Below are positions 17,597 to 31,663 of a stretch of 64,000 nt of DNA, piece after piece. The stretch lies in the NCBI GenBank assembly GCA_002746535.1, contig NVWA01000016.1, positions 64,001 through 128,000 on the forward strand. Reading direction: 5' to 3'. The stretch comes from Planctomycetota bacterium. GTDB taxonomy: Bacteria > Planctomycetota > GCA-2746535. Both the position numbers and the translations under genes were made by a program. The first letter of the stretch is position 1, and each line of letters opens with the position of its first letter. Under the pieces are notes generated by a model that was given only the letters and a program-made list of their open reading frames with translations, searched no databases and was not told the origin of the DNA.

Positions 17597-18397
17597 ATGA
17601 ATGAAAAAGAACCACCCGATGGGGCAAAAGCATTAACTCTAGGATTAACTATTTTACGATTGCTGATTCAATCTGAAAAGGCGATGACATCCACAGAAAT
17701 TGCTCAACTGGTGAATGTTCATCAAAGTACTGCCTCAAGAATTCTGAGGGCATTAATTGCTGAAGGGTATGTTCGAAAATCAAACTACCGCTCCTTTGTT
17801 CCTGATTTAGGTGTTTTAGCTATGGGAGGTAAAGTCATACAACATTTTCCCTTAATCAAAAAGTTCATAGAACCTATGCAAGCTATCGCGCAAGATATAA
17901 ATGGTCTTTCAGTTACCCTCGCAACTTTATGGCAAGGGTCTCTGTTATATTTAATTCGGTGCCATCAAGACCAAGAACCCGTTTTGGGATACACAATTGA
18001 ATTTCCTCTACACCTATCATCAATAGGACTAAAGCTTTGCCTCGATCTTCCTCAAAACGAAGCCGAGAAATTACTTGAGAATTCAAAAGAAAAATATGGT
18101 TGGTCCAGACCTACTCAAAATGTTCCAACAACATTAAAAAAATGTCTACCAGAAATAAGAAATTTTTTAATACAAGATATCCTGGTTCTAAAAGATTATC
18201 AAAAATCAGACTTTATTAACATGGCTACCGATATAGGTGATTTTTTTGATGAAAACAATCATCCAATGGCTTTAGCCATATTTGGATCCGCATCATTAAT
18301 GGAACAAGATAATGTACACCTTCTACTACAAAAGGCAAAAAAACTGCTACAAAATGCAATGTATCCATCATCCCCTCTCAACAGGAATGTTTCATGA
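17597..18397 (+). CDS. IclR-family transcriptional regulator
   Basis: A 266-residue DNA-binding regulator. Residues about 12-70 form the winged helix-turn-helix (TSTEIAQLVNVHQSTASRILRALIAEGYV), and the rest is the IclR effector domain that binds a small organic acid or sugar-derived ligand. Such proteins usually control one neighbouring catabolic operon and themselves. Here the gene overlaps the FAD oxidoreductase by four bases (ATGA), so both are translated from one message. The paired palindromes upstream are the likely operator. The ligand is not predictable from sequence. Confidence 0.88.
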   Translation: MNEKEPPDGAKALTLGLTILRLLIQSEKAMTSTEIAQLVNVHQSTASRILRALIAEGYVRKSNYRSFVPDLGVLAMGGKVIQHFPLIKKFIEPMQAIAQDINGLSVTLATLWQGSLLYLIRCHQDQEPVLGYTIEFPLHLSSIGLKLCLDLPQNEAEKLLENSKEKYGWSRPTQNVPTTLKKCLPEIRNFLIQDILVLKDYQKSDFINMATDIGDFFDENNHPMALAIFGSASLMEQDNVHLLLQKAKKLLQNAMYPSSPLNRNVS

Positions 18398-20802
18398 ATA
18401 ATAAAAAAAAAATAGAAGAACACACGTTTGATTTTGTAGTCGTTGGTGGAGGCACAGCCGGTTTAGCGACAGCAATTGCTGCTGCTAGACATGGTACAAA
18501 GACGGCAATCATTCAAGATCGTCCTGTTTTTGGCGGAAACTCATCTAGTGAAATTCGTGTCAGCCCTCTTGGCTCCTCAACATTCAATGCATGGAGCCGA
18601 GAAACTGGCATAATAGAAGAATGGATACTTGATGAAAGAGCAAGAAATCACGCTGATGTCTATGATGGAATGGGAAATAGTAATTATGATTTGACCTTAC
18701 ACGAATCAGCGAAAAAGGAAAAAGATTTAACTCTTTTTATGAACACAACCATAAGGGATGTCAATACTGTTGATCTTCATAATCGTCCATCAGAATATTC
18801 AAAAAAAATAATCTCAATTCATGGTTCACAATTAGCCAGTGAAAAAGAGTTTCTTATCAACGCCACCCAATTTGCTGATTGCACTGGCGATGCAACATTA
18901 GGAGCTTTGGCTGGAGCTGAATTTCGATATGGCCGTGAGTCTCGATCTGAATTCAACGAACCTATGGCACCAATAAAATCAGACAAACAAACCATGGGTA
19001 GCAGCATCACTATGCGCGCAAGAAACATTGGTCGACATGTAAAATATCAAGCTCCAGACTGGTCAGAGAAGTACTATACTCTAGAAGACATTGGACCCTT
19101 TAGAAAACCAAGTCCATTTAATAAAATTGATTATGGTGGTTTTTGGTGGATGGAAATCGGAACACCATTTCATCAAATCGACGACAACCAGGCTATCACA
19201 GACGAACTACTAAAGCATGTTTTTGGGGTTTGGAATTTTATTAAGAATCATAGTGAAGATAAAACAAAAGCAGAAAACTATGCCATAGAATGGGTTGGGA
19301 TGGTTCCTGGGAAAAGAGAAAGTCGTCGCCTCGTCGGTGATATCATTTTAACAGAGGACGACACGCACAATGATAAAGCATGGCCCGATAGAATATGTCA
19401 TGCGGGATGGTTTATTGATTTACATACGATGGGTGCACTTCTAAACAAAAATGAACCCGGCGAGCCAGCCCACGCAGATCTCTATTACAGAAACTGGACA
19501 CGTGTATCCCCTTTTAGCATTCCGCTAAGATCGCTGTATAGCAAAAATATAGAAAATCTTTGGATGGCAGGAAGAAATATAAGTGTAAGTCATGTAGCAT
19601 TGGGAAGCACAAGAGTTATGATGACACATGCTGAACAAGGTCAAGCCATAGGAACCGCAGCTGCCATTGCTATTGCCAAACAAATTAATCCTCGCCAAGT
19701 CTCAAATCCAGATAATACCTTTATAAAAGATGTTCAACAAACATTAATAAAAGATGATGCGCAAATTCTAAATTGCCAAAATGAAGATATAAATGATTTG
19801 GCTTTGCAAGCGCAAGCAGAAAGTAGCAGTGATAGTGTTTTAGATTTTGGTGATCCTATAACAGATAACTTTTACCCATTAGATATTTCTCGTGGTGTCA
19901 TTTTTCCACAAAGCGAAAAATTTATAGAAACAATAGAAGTTTACATTAAAAATTTAAAAGAAACTAAAGTAAATTTAAAGATAGAATTACAGGAACTAAA
20001 TCGAATTTGGGATAGAGACAATGGCATCATTATCCAAAAAATGGAAATTACTGTAGAGCCTAATTTTGAAGGTTGGTTGCCACTTCCATTTAATACAAAA
20101 ACTACTCCTGAAAAACCAATGCGATTAGTGTTACATAAAATCGATGGTATTTTCTGGGCCGAATCCACATTCTTTCCTACTGGGACAAACATACAAGACC
20201 TCGCCATATCGCCAGGAGGATGTGAATCTAAAAATAAACACATGAATACGTTGCAACACCACGAAACAGCCATACCAGCCTTTGAATTATGGACATCCGT
20301 CAGATCAAGAATGCCTTTATCCATTCAATTAACACCCATGTCGAAACCTTATTCATCCACAAATGTAAATAATGGATTCGCATGGCCTATTTCCATGCCC
20401 AATTTATGGGTGTCTGATCCAAATCAAAAATTCCCTCAATCTTTAACTTTAAAACTGAACGAAGAAGTAGAAATTAATACTCTTTATATCTCATTCGATA
20501 CCCATCTAGATTATTCATACCAAAAAATGAAAGCATTTTGGAAACCAAGTGCCGCCGTAAAAGACTGGCATTTACATGCAATGATAGATGGGAAATGGGT
20601 AGTAATTTATTCTGAAAAAGGAAATCACAAGCGAAGAAGAAAAATAACTTTTAATTCTATAAAAACAGAAAAAATTAAAATTAAAATTGATTCAACCAAT
20701 AAACCTGAAGAACCTAATTCATCTGATAATATCAGAGAATTAGCCGAGCAATCGCAAGGGAATTCAGCAAGAATTTATGAAATAAGAATTTATAAAAATT
20801 AA
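18394..20802 (+). CDS. FAD-dependent oxidoreductase (FAD_oxidored family) with C-terminal beta domains
   Basis: The N-terminal half is a flavoprotein: FVVVGGGTAGLATAIAAARHG is the dinucleotide-binding GxGxxG loop, and FGGNSSSEIR is typical of the FAD_oxidored family common in Planctomycetes, Lentisphaerae and Verrucomicrobia. VRVMMTHAEQGQAIGTAAAIA-like sequence at about residues 405-425 closes the FAD domain. The last 300 residues are beta-rich and look like a carbohydrate-binding or discoidin-type domain. There is no signal peptide, so it is probably cytoplasmic. A role in oxidising sugars or sugar acids is plausible but inferred only from the family and the IclR partner. It converges on icd ten bases later, and I see no terminator between them. 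Confidence 0.85.
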   Translation: MNNKKKIEEHTFDFVVVGGGTAGLATAIAAARHGTKTAIIQDRPVFGGNSSSEIRVSPLGSSTFNAWSRETGIIEEWILDERARNHADVYDGMGNSNYDLTLHESAKKEKDLTLFMNTTIRDVNTVDLHNRPSEYSKKIISIHGSQLASEKEFLINATQFADCTGDATLGALAGAEFRYGRESRSEFNEPMAPIKSDKQTMGSSITMRARNIGRHVKYQAPDWSEKYYTLEDIGPFRKPSPFNKIDYGGFWWMEIGTPFHQIDDNQAITDELLKHVFGVWNFIKNHSEDKTKAENYAIEWVGMVPGKRESRRLVGDIILTEDDTHNDKAWPDRICHAGWFIDLHTMGALLNKNEPGEPAHADLYYRNWTRVSPFSIPLRSLYSKNIENLWMAGRNISVSHVALGSTRVMMTHAEQGQAIGTAAAIAIAKQINPRQVSNPDNTFIKDVQQTLIKDDAQILNCQNEDINDLALQAQAESSSDSVLDFGDPITDNFYPLDISRGVIFPQSEKFIETIEVYIKNLKETKVNLKIELQELNRIWDRDNGIIIQKMEITVEPNFEGWLPLPFNTKTTPEKPMRLVLHKIDGIFWAESTFFPTGTNIQDLAISPGGCESKNKHMNTLQHHETAIPAFELWTSVRSRMPLSIQLTPMSKPYSSTNVNNGFAWPISMPNLWVSDPNQKFPQSLTLKLNEEVEINTLYISFDTHLDYSYQKMKAFWKPSAAVKDWHLHAMIDGKWVVIYSEKGNHKRRRKITFNSIKTEKIKIKIDSTNKPEEPNSSDNIRELAEQSQGNSARIYEIRIYKN

Positions 20803-20811
20803 TTAAAGATA

Positions 20812-23034
<2,223 letters not shown>

Positions 23035-23075
23035 TTATTCCTGACATATTAAAATGGAGTAGGTTTAAGCCGTGT

Positions 23076-23102
23076 ATGATATCCTACATATCCTTTTGTC
23101 AA
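23076..23102 (-). promoter_or_regulatory. Probable icd promoter
   Basis: Minus strand has a perfect TTGACA (23097-23102) followed after 15 bases by TATCAT. The spacer is shorter than ideal, so the -10 could be a neighbouring hexamer. It lies about 45 bases before the icd start. Confidence 0.45.
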
Positions 23103-23182
23103 GGCAGAACAATTGCCTGAACGACATGTTCATCGAACAAAAATTTATTGCATATTTAAATTATAACAAAGGGGAAATAGAG

Positions 23183-23215
23183 AAATTGAATCAGGCCAAA
23201 TAGACCTGATTCAAT
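23183..23215 (-). terminator. Terminator after the first lipoprotein gene
   Basis: ATTGAATCAGG/CCTGATTCAAT forms an 11-bp stem that can extend to 13 bp with one wobble and a 5-base loop. It is followed on the minus strand by TTCTCTATTT. It begins about 12 bases after the stop codon, and the T tract is weak. Confidence 0.65.
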
Positions 23216-23226
23216 AAGAAAAAAAA

Positions 23227-25185
23227 TTACTGAGCAGTAATAGTTATTGAGAACTCACCATCAGTTAATGTAGATGTCGCGCTAGCAGAAGAATCTGTTG
23301 CAACAATATTAACAGTACCTTTAACAACTGTACTTGTAATTTCAGTAATCACAACGGAACCAGAGCCAAATGAACCATTAGCTGATAAAGTCGTTGTGGT
23401 AAAACCTGAAGTGCCGCCCACAACAATCGAAATGATATTTGCAACACTTGAACTTGTAAACGTATGCGAGCCAACTTCAGCTGGAACTGTAACAGAAATA
23501 GAAACTGAAGAACCAGTTGAACCTACAGCATGTCCTGTAGTTATTGTAATAACACCAGAAGAAGTTACAGCTGCCAAACTTGACGTTGTAACAGTACTAC
23601 CAGCCTGATTATCAAAGGCAACACTGTCTAACGAGCCTTTGAAAAAACCTGATGTATCAGTCGTAGTAGTATCAGTCGTGGTTGTATCTGTAACTGGAGT
23701 ACCAGAAACTGAATCAAGACTTGATGTCAAAGAAACACCTACTGCTGATGTGTATTCAGTACCGCTGGTACCTTCTTTTACGAATGTCTTGATTGTTATA
23801 TCACCTCTTACAACAGCAGTAGCAGTAATCTTTAAAGTACGTCCTGATGTTGATGCTGGTATTAAACCCGCAGTTGTATTCAATTTTTCAGCAATTAGTT
23901 TTGCTTTTACTTCTGCCAAAGCAACTGCCAAATCAATTGTACCTGCAGTAGCATTAATGGCATTTGTGCTTAATTTAATTACTAAGTCACCAGTATAAAG
24001 ACTGACATCACCATCAACTTCAAGGCCAATTGCACCTTTTTTAAGATCAACTTTAATTGAAATTGGCTCTGAGCCACCAAGCACTTCAGCACTTAAAGTA
24101 TGCTTATCACCTTCTAAAGCATTTGTGGCAGAATAAGTAATAGTATCATCACCCGTACCACTTCTTGTAACTGTTATTGTAATTACTGAAGGAGCTGCTG
24201 CAACATCAGTTACAGTTGTACTAATAGTTGTATCAGTAGTAGAATCAAGAACTAAAGCGGTAACTAGTGCATCAATTTCTTTCACTAGATCAGCCGTTTT
24301 AACAGCGTCTTTAATAGTGTTTGAAGTTACAACATCATTTATTAGGTTTTCGTAAGAAATAGATTTACCTTCAGCTTCTTTTGTTGCTAAAACATTACTA
24401 ATTGAAGCATAGAATTTAGGATCATTAAGTACTGACCCACCATCACTACCAACCGTGGAAGCATTTACTCTAGCTGAAATGAATGCCAATGGATCTACTC
24501 CATCACCAACAAAATTTGCTAACGCTTGCAACATAATGATTTCTGACGAATCAGCTTTAAGCCCATCATTTAAAAAATCTCCTGCAGAAACAGCAGGGTT
24601 ACCTGAGGCATCAACACCAAAAATAGAGACCAAAACAACATTTGCACTCGTTTCAATTTCTTCTTTTGTTATATTTAATTCTCTAGCTAATGAATCCAAT
24701 AGAGAGGTGTTTGTTACAGCTCCACCTGCAACCGCATTTGCAATTACAGAGGTAATATCAATGTCTAAACCAAGTGCATTTAATGCTGCAACCGTGATAA
24801 TATTAATATTTACTTTATCTTGACCATCACCAACAAGAGCCGTTAGTGCATTAGCACCAGTTCCCACTTGAATTATTACCGAACCTTTTACCTCTTTGCC
24901 TTTTTTACCTGAACTAGCTGTACCTGCTAATAATAGAGAAAATGCACCATCAGCACCAACTTTACCTGATGCTGTGTTTCCATTTGCATCAACTAATGAA
25001 ACAACAGTACCAGTCGCAAAAGCAATTCCTGCTGCATCAATCGCAACACCTTGAATCGTTTTTTCACTAACCAAGTCACCAACACTTGTACCACCACCAC
25101 TACTTCCACATCCAGCAAACCCAATTGCCAAGATAGCTAAAGAAAGTATTGATAGAGTCCGTTTGAAATTTTTGAAATCAAACAT
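23227..25185 (-). CDS. Secreted lipoprotein, paralogue of the next gene, with extra C-terminal domain
   Basis: The 652-residue protein has a lipoprotein signal ending AIGFAGC, so Cys26 would be lipidated, and a GSSGGG linker. Residues about 40-130 resemble the carboxypeptidase-regulatory or Ig-like beta module (VVSLVDANGNTASGKV, DGAFSLLL). A helical middle and a second beta domain follow. It shares this order and many residues with the protein at 25475-26923. It then adds a Thr/Asp-rich linker (DTTTTDTTTTDTSG) and about 135 further residues of Ser/Thr/Val-rich beta strand. It has no Trp and few aromatic residues. It is probably a surface or periplasmic structural protein; no enzyme motif is seen. 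A GGAGG ribosome site precedes the ATG. Confidence 0.75.
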   Translation of the reverse strand: MFDFKNFKRTLSILSLAILAIGFAGCGSSGGGTSVGDLVSEKTIQGVAIDAAGIAFATGTVVSLVDANGNTASGKVGADGAFSLLLAGTASSGKKGKEVKGSVIIQVGTGANALTALVGDGQDKVNINIITVAALNALGLDIDITSVIANAVAGGAVTNTSLLDSLARELNITKEEIETSANVVLVSIFGVDASGNPAVSAGDFLNDGLKADSSEIIMLQALANFVGDGVDPLAFISARVNASTVGSDGGSVLNDPKFYASISNVLATKEAEGKSISYENLINDVVTSNTIKDAVKTADLVKEIDALVTALVLDSTTDTTISTTVTDVAAAPSVITITVTRSGTGDDTITYSATNALEGDKHTLSAEVLGGSEPISIKVDLKKGAIGLEVDGDVSLYTGDLVIKLSTNAINATAGTIDLAVALAEVKAKLIAEKLNTTAGLIPASTSGRTLKITATAVVRGDITIKTFVKEGTSGTEYTSAVGVSLTSSLDSVSGTPVTDTTTTDTTTTDTSGFFKGSLDSVAFDNQAGSTVTTSSLAAVTSSGVITITTGHAVGSTGSSVSISVTVPAEVGSHTFTSSSVANIISIVVGGTSGFTTTTLSANGSFGSGSVVITEITSTVVKGTVNIVATDSSASATSTLTDGEFSITITAQ

Positions 25186-25267
25186 TTAAAACCTCCAGAA
25201 AAATGAGGGGATTATTTACCCCAATGATTAATTTAATTATTACAGAACTAAGTTTTCAAATTGAAAA

Positions 25268-25292
25268 TAAATAGGCGTTAGCCTCCTATTTA
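25268..25292 (-). promoter_or_regulatory. Hairpin in the leader region of the first lipoprotein gene
   Basis: TAAATAGG ... CCTATTTA pairs around a 9-base loop, about 85 bases before the ATG at 25185. It has no T run, so it may be an operator or leader structure rather than a terminator. A smaller GGGG/CCCC hairpin lies closer to the start (25203-25218). Confidence 0.35.
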
Positions 25293-25428
25293 AGTCGGGA
25301 CATTATACAAAGATAACAGCAATAGAAAGCAAGAGTTCAGCCAGTAATGGCAATTTATGAGGTAATTTCAGGCGAAAATCGAATGAGACTTAAATACTTT
25401 AGGAAGGTTTAACCAGAAGGAAATAAGA

Positions 25429-25452
25429 TTAGCGAGGGAAAACCCTCGCTAA
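25429..25452 (-). terminator. Terminator after the second lipoprotein gene
   Basis: A perfect 10-bp stem TTAGCGAGGG/CCCTCGCTAA with a 4-base loop lies about 22 bases after the stop codon. The following tract on the minus strand is TCTTATTTCC, weak in T. The stem is GC-rich for this genome. Confidence 0.7.
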
Positions 25453-25474
25453 CCTATTAAAGAAAAAAACTTAA

Positions 25475-26923
25475 TTAAAGCTTAACGCCACCTGAAGAGG
25501 CTACAGTTGTAGATCCAGAAGTGATAAAAGTGTCTACATTATCAACACCACTTCTTTCAATAGCAGTTCCAGACATTTGAACATCATAGTTAACTGATGA
25601 AGAAGGGATTTTATCTGCCAAGGTTGTCTGACCGGCAGCAATAAGAGCAGCCTTAGCCTCTGAGAGGAAAGTTGCTAAATTTATAGTTCCACTACTAATT
25701 GCTTGTGTATTTTTAATTGTAACAGAGACATCCCCTGAAGTAACAACAGCTGAAGCATCACCTGCCGAGAGAGATCCTGAACCAGCGGAAGTTAAAGTTA
25801 CAGAAACAGTCGCTTTAATTTCAGTTCCTGAACTAATGACGAAAGCTGCATTTGTTTTGTCACCACTTTTGTCATTGGCAACAGAATAAGTAAGTGTATC
25901 ACCAGATCTACTAACAGTAATTGTGACTGTAGGGGCACTTTCAGAAATTGAAGTCACGCTAGATGTAACAGATGTCGCAAATGCATCAGCAGCTGTTGAA
26001 CCAGCTTCAATAGCAGTTACCACTGCATCCAACTCAGTTGCTAAAGCAGCCAATTCCGCTTCTAATTCAGAACTCTCAACAACGTCTTTCAACAAATCAC
26101 TTAGTTTCTTATCTCCAGTATCAGTCGCTACTTCTTCAGCTAATTCTGTGTAGAAACTACTACTATTTAAAAGAGAGCCATCTGTAGTAACACCTGCTGA
26201 TGGATTATTTACAGCTGCAACAGCCGATGCAGCAACATCTGTTAAAACATCCGCAGCAGCTTTCAACAATACAGCTTCATCAGAATCAGCATTACCATTT
26301 AAGAAACCTGATATGTTAACAGCCGCTTTACCAGTGCTATCAAAACCAAACAGTGCGCCTACGACTGAAGTCACAGCACTTTCAAAAATATCTTGAGAAA
26401 TTTCTGCTACTTTTCCAAGCTCAGCAGAAGTGATTACAACATTTCCATCTGCATCGGCAGTAATCGCTATATCAGCTGCTGAAAAAACACTACTTAAATC
26501 TATGCCGCTAGATTGAAGCAAAATAGCAACCGCAGCTACTGTAACAGCATTAACATTTACACTACTTTTTCCGTTAGGAACAATAGCTTGAACTTGATTA
26601 CCAGATGTGTCTTTAATTCTCAAATAAGTGTTTCCACTTACTAACTTACCTTTTTTAGAACTAGAAGTACCCTTTAAGACAACTTTAAAGTTACCTTTAT
26701 CATCAGTAACCGTTCCTGCTGCAGCATTACCATTTTCATCAACAGCAATAACAGTTGAACCTTTAGCAAATACATCACCTGCAGCAGTTAAAGCAATACC
26801 TGTGATTGTTTTCTCCGTAGTATTATCACTACTTCCACCACCTGAACTACCACAACTAACAATACCAACTGCCAAAATAGACATGAAACAAAGACTTAGT
26901 AATTTTTTTAATGAAAATTTCAT
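25475..26923 (-). CDS. Secreted lipoprotein, shorter paralogue
   Basis: A 482-residue protein. The signal ends AVGIVSC with the lipidated Cys at position 24, then GSSGGGSSD. The N-terminal beta module (GSTVIAVDENGNAAAG, DDKGNFKVVLKGT), the Ala/Ser-rich helical middle and a final beta domain (SAPTVTITVSRSGDTLTYS) align with the longer neighbour. They stem from a tandem duplication, after which one copy gained or lost the C-terminal domain. No enzymatic motif is visible. Each copy has its own terminator, so they are separate units. Confidence 0.75.
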   Translation of the reverse strand: MKFSLKKLLSLCFMSILAVGIVSCGSSGGGSSDNTTEKTITGIALTAAGDVFAKGSTVIAVDENGNAAAGTVTDDKGNFKVVLKGTSSSKKGKLVSGNTYLRIKDTSGNQVQAIVPNGKSSVNVNAVTVAAVAILLQSSGIDLSSVFSAADIAITADADGNVVITSAELGKVAEISQDIFESAVTSVVGALFGFDSTGKAAVNISGFLNGNADSDEAVLLKAAADVLTDVAASAVAAVNNPSAGVTTDGSLLNSSSFYTELAEEVATDTGDKKLSDLLKDVVESSELEAELAALATELDAVVTAIEAGSTAADAFATSVTSSVTSISESAPTVTITVSRSGDTLTYSVANDKSGDKTNAAFVISSGTEIKATVSVTLTSAGSGSLSAGDASAVVTSGDVSVTIKNTQAISSGTINLATFLSEAKAALIAAGQTTLADKIPSSSVNYDVQMSGTAIERSGVDNVDTFITSGSTTVASSGGVKL

Positions 26924-27263
26924 TTTTTCACTTCTCCAAATAATAATTAAAGTTTAACTTCTTCTAATAACAATAGTACACCAATACTGGTGTACTCTGA
27001 TTTTCAATATACGAATCCTTTAATCTTGGTCACCCAAGATATTAATGCGCAGTAATATACCCGTTTTATTGACGCTTTCCATAATTAAACTCAATATAAT
27101 GTTATGAAGCATAATGATTATTATCTAAGTGCAAACAAGTTCGCTGGGAACAAACTTACTGTATTCTGAATAAAATATAGTCAACTTAAAAAGGATAGGA
27201 ACCAAAGTGAAACCTTTTGGATATCAAATTCCTAAAATAAGCCAAGACCTTCTAGATTGTAAT
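26924..27263. other. 340-base gap with two strong inverted repeats
   Basis: This is the upstream region of the second lipoprotein gene. It contains AGTACACC-aatact-GGTGTACT (26975-26996) and ATCTTGG-tcac-CCAAGAT (27023-27040), both perfect. A looser dyad, AGTTCGCTGGGAAC, lies near 27136. None has a T run in the right place to be a clear terminator, so operator or leader roles are as likely. No open frame is present. Confidence 0.5.
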
Positions 27264-29387
27264 CTAACGATCATATCGTTGCGATAAAACCGGAATCATT
27301 TGTAACAAAAGTGCCTTGTGTTCATCTAATATTTCAGGAACTTTTTTAACAACTGATGTAATGGGAGATAAATTAACTATTTCACGTTTTAAAAAGCCAC
27401 TTTCCTCCAACTCTTTTAATTCTCCTAAAATGGATGTAATGTGTTGAAATCTAGGAAAATCTAAACCTACTCTTGAATTCATCAGATGTGCTAAATCATC
27501 AAGGTATTCTACATTTCTAAACAAATCACCATTTAAAACAACCATCCCTTTCCAATTTTTGATTCTGCGATGAATTATAAATTTTAACCATGCCCCACTA
27601 CCACTTGCAGGTAATGGGTTTTCCACTAAGCGTTCTAACATCATCATTGCTTCAGGAGCTTCTTCACCTTCATTTGGACGAGCTCTTATCACCTGAAAAC
27701 CATTACCAACTTTTCTCACAAACAATTGTTTTAATAAAAATAAGGCATCTAACTCCTTACATACTTCTTTAAAATGCTCTAATTTAAAAATAGAAAAAAC
27801 GTCGGAATAACCAATGACATCAAATTCGCCTGAAATATTCCATCGATGACGTAGCGCATTTTCCTTGAGGTCGCCCCACTCTAATATTAATTTATAAATA
27901 GTTTTATCCACATCATCCTCAAAGGTATCAATCATCCCACCTTGAAAATACACCCAACCTTTTGAAATCCAAATGATGTGTTTTGTAGATAGCTCTCGTA
28001 TAAACCCCATAATCTTTTGGCTAACTTCTATAAGAGCATCGTGATTCACGTCGTCAGTTTTATGGCTCAAAAACAATATCGATATTTCTCGTGCTAACTC
28101 ACGACTTCTTAATTCTTTTTCAGCTAAATCAAAAGCTGGAAACAAAGTAAGAGTGGCAACACTAACCGATTTTTCTTTATCTTCATCCTTTTTATTGCCT
28201 TTAAATATTGACTTAATTCGATGAAAACGACCTTCATTTTCACCTTCCGCAGACTTATTTTGAGCCACATCATATTTGTATAATATTTTCTGAAGTGCTA
28301 ATTTGAAATCATTAATTTCTACCTCAGAATTTGTTTTATATAGGTTTGAATGAGAAATAACATGAATTGATTTATATAAATCATCATTAGCTTTATCCTC
28401 AACTAATCCAATAAATAACTGCTCTTCCTCACCATAAAATCTTTCTAAATCAATCTCTTTTAAACGATCCTTTATTAAGTCATCACCATACTCATCTAAA
28501 ACCCAGATGATTAAATTAATAGGAACAAATCTAGGCGTTCCAATCATCAAAAATATCAAATAAGCCAAATCTAAACCTTCTAGACCGAAAGACCCTGTTT
28601 CATCATTGTAGAGAAAAGATTTCTCTACGCCGATATTTCCATCACCTTTAACAATATTTTTAAGGACATTATTTTGGTGCCCATCAAGAATTTTTTGCAA
28701 TGAATCTTCATCTTCAAGCAATACATCAATGACACCACTCTCGGAAAGAGCATTTAAAAATTTAGAGATATTATTTGCAAATGATTTAGATGGAATCTTA
28801 ATACACTCTTTACCGTCAAAGGTAAATGTTCGCACACATAAATACTGAATGTATCTTAAAAATAAAAAATAATAAAGGCGCCTAGCCCCTCTACTAAAAA
28901 TAAAATAAGGATGAAGCTCTTCTCGATATCGATCACCTTCTATTACAAGTTCTATACGCACTAATGCTTTATTATTATCAATGGAAAAAGGCTCAATCAA
29001 TTCAGCGCTTTTAAATTTCATAGGATTTTTTTTAGGACCAGACAAAATAACTCTGATTCGATTCTCTAACTCATCACCCAAATGGTTGATAATTTCCCAG
29101 AATATACGAGCAAAATTTTTAGGTACCTTGTTCTTCTTGCCTTGAATTATTACGATTTCTGTTTCATTGGAAGTAACCAACTCTTCTTCCAATAAAGAAT
29201 GTGTATAAACAGTAACGCCTGCATAACCTATTGAAGGCTCTTCTGAGTTGACCTTTACACCATAACCAATAAGAACCTGTTTTTCTTGTTCAAAATAACC
29301 TGCTTTTACAATGTATATGGAACCTTTAACTTGCTTTAACAAGCCCAGTAAAATATTTATACCCTTTTTCTTAAACAACCGAATCAC
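27264..29387 (-). CDS. Conserved-looking protein of unknown function, 707 residues
   Basis: I do not recognise a family. It has no signal peptide and no clear membrane helix, although stretches such as GLDLAYLIFLMIGTPRFVPINLIIWVL are hydrophobic. It is rich in charged residues. A Lys/Glu-rich linker (IKSIFKGNKKDEDKEK) near residue 395 divides it into two halves, so two domains are likely. The second half has repeated Trp-containing strands (HIIWISKGWVYF, GAWLKFIIHRRIKNW). It looks cytoplasmic. The gene stands alone, divergent from ligA, and ends before the inverted-repeat region. Its codon use looks like its neighbours. Confidence 0.6.
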   Translation of the reverse strand: MIRLFKKKGINILLGLLKQVKGSIYIVKAGYFEQEKQVLIGYGVKVNSEEPSIGYAGVTVYTHSLLEEELVTSNETEIVIIQGKKNKVPKNFARIFWEIINHLGDELENRIRVILSGPKKNPMKFKSAELIEPFSIDNNKALVRIELVIEGDRYREELHPYFIFSRGARRLYYFLFLRYIQYLCVRTFTFDGKECIKIPSKSFANNISKFLNALSESGVIDVLLEDEDSLQKILDGHQNNVLKNIVKGDGNIGVEKSFLYNDETGSFGLEGLDLAYLIFLMIGTPRFVPINLIIWVLDEYGDDLIKDRLKEIDLERFYGEEEQLFIGLVEDKANDDLYKSIHVISHSNLYKTNSEVEINDFKLALQKILYKYDVAQNKSAEGENEGRFHRIKSIFKGNKKDEDKEKSVSVATLTLFPAFDLAEKELRSRELAREISILFLSHKTDDVNHDALIEVSQKIMGFIRELSTKHIIWISKGWVYFQGGMIDTFEDDVDKTIYKLILEWGDLKENALRHRWNISGEFDVIGYSDVFSIFKLEHFKEVCKELDALFLLKQLFVRKVGNGFQVIRARPNEGEEAPEAMMMLERLVENPLPASGSGAWLKFIIHRRIKNWKGMVVLNGDLFRNVEYLDDLAHLMNSRVGLDFPRFQHITSILGELKELEESGFLKREIVNLSPITSVVKKVPEILDEHKALLLQMIPVLSQRYDR

Positions 29388-29522
29388 TCATTTTAAAGAA
29401 GCTAAAACACACTAAGTCTATATATCGAAAGTACCTAACTAATTATCAAGTCACTTTCTACAGTTCTTAATTTTATCAAGTAATCTCATGATGTGTTCGA
29501 AACATGTCAGGAACATTTTTAG

Positions 29523-31625
<2,103 letters not shown>

Positions 31626-31663
31626 ATACAGTAAAAATATAAATTGAGAATCCAAATTAAATC

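Noticed and set aside
23639-23700. Repeated GTCGTAGTAGTATCAGTCGTGG-like DNA as a repeat array
   Set aside because: It encodes the Thr/Asp linker of the lipoprotein, has no spacers and is only a short in-frame repeat, so it is not CRISPR.
29490-29515. TGTTC and GAACA near ligA as a possible LexA box
   Set aside because: The halves are 12 bases apart, whereas the Verrucomicrobia-type LexA motif I recall has 4. The spacing is wrong and lexA is not in view.
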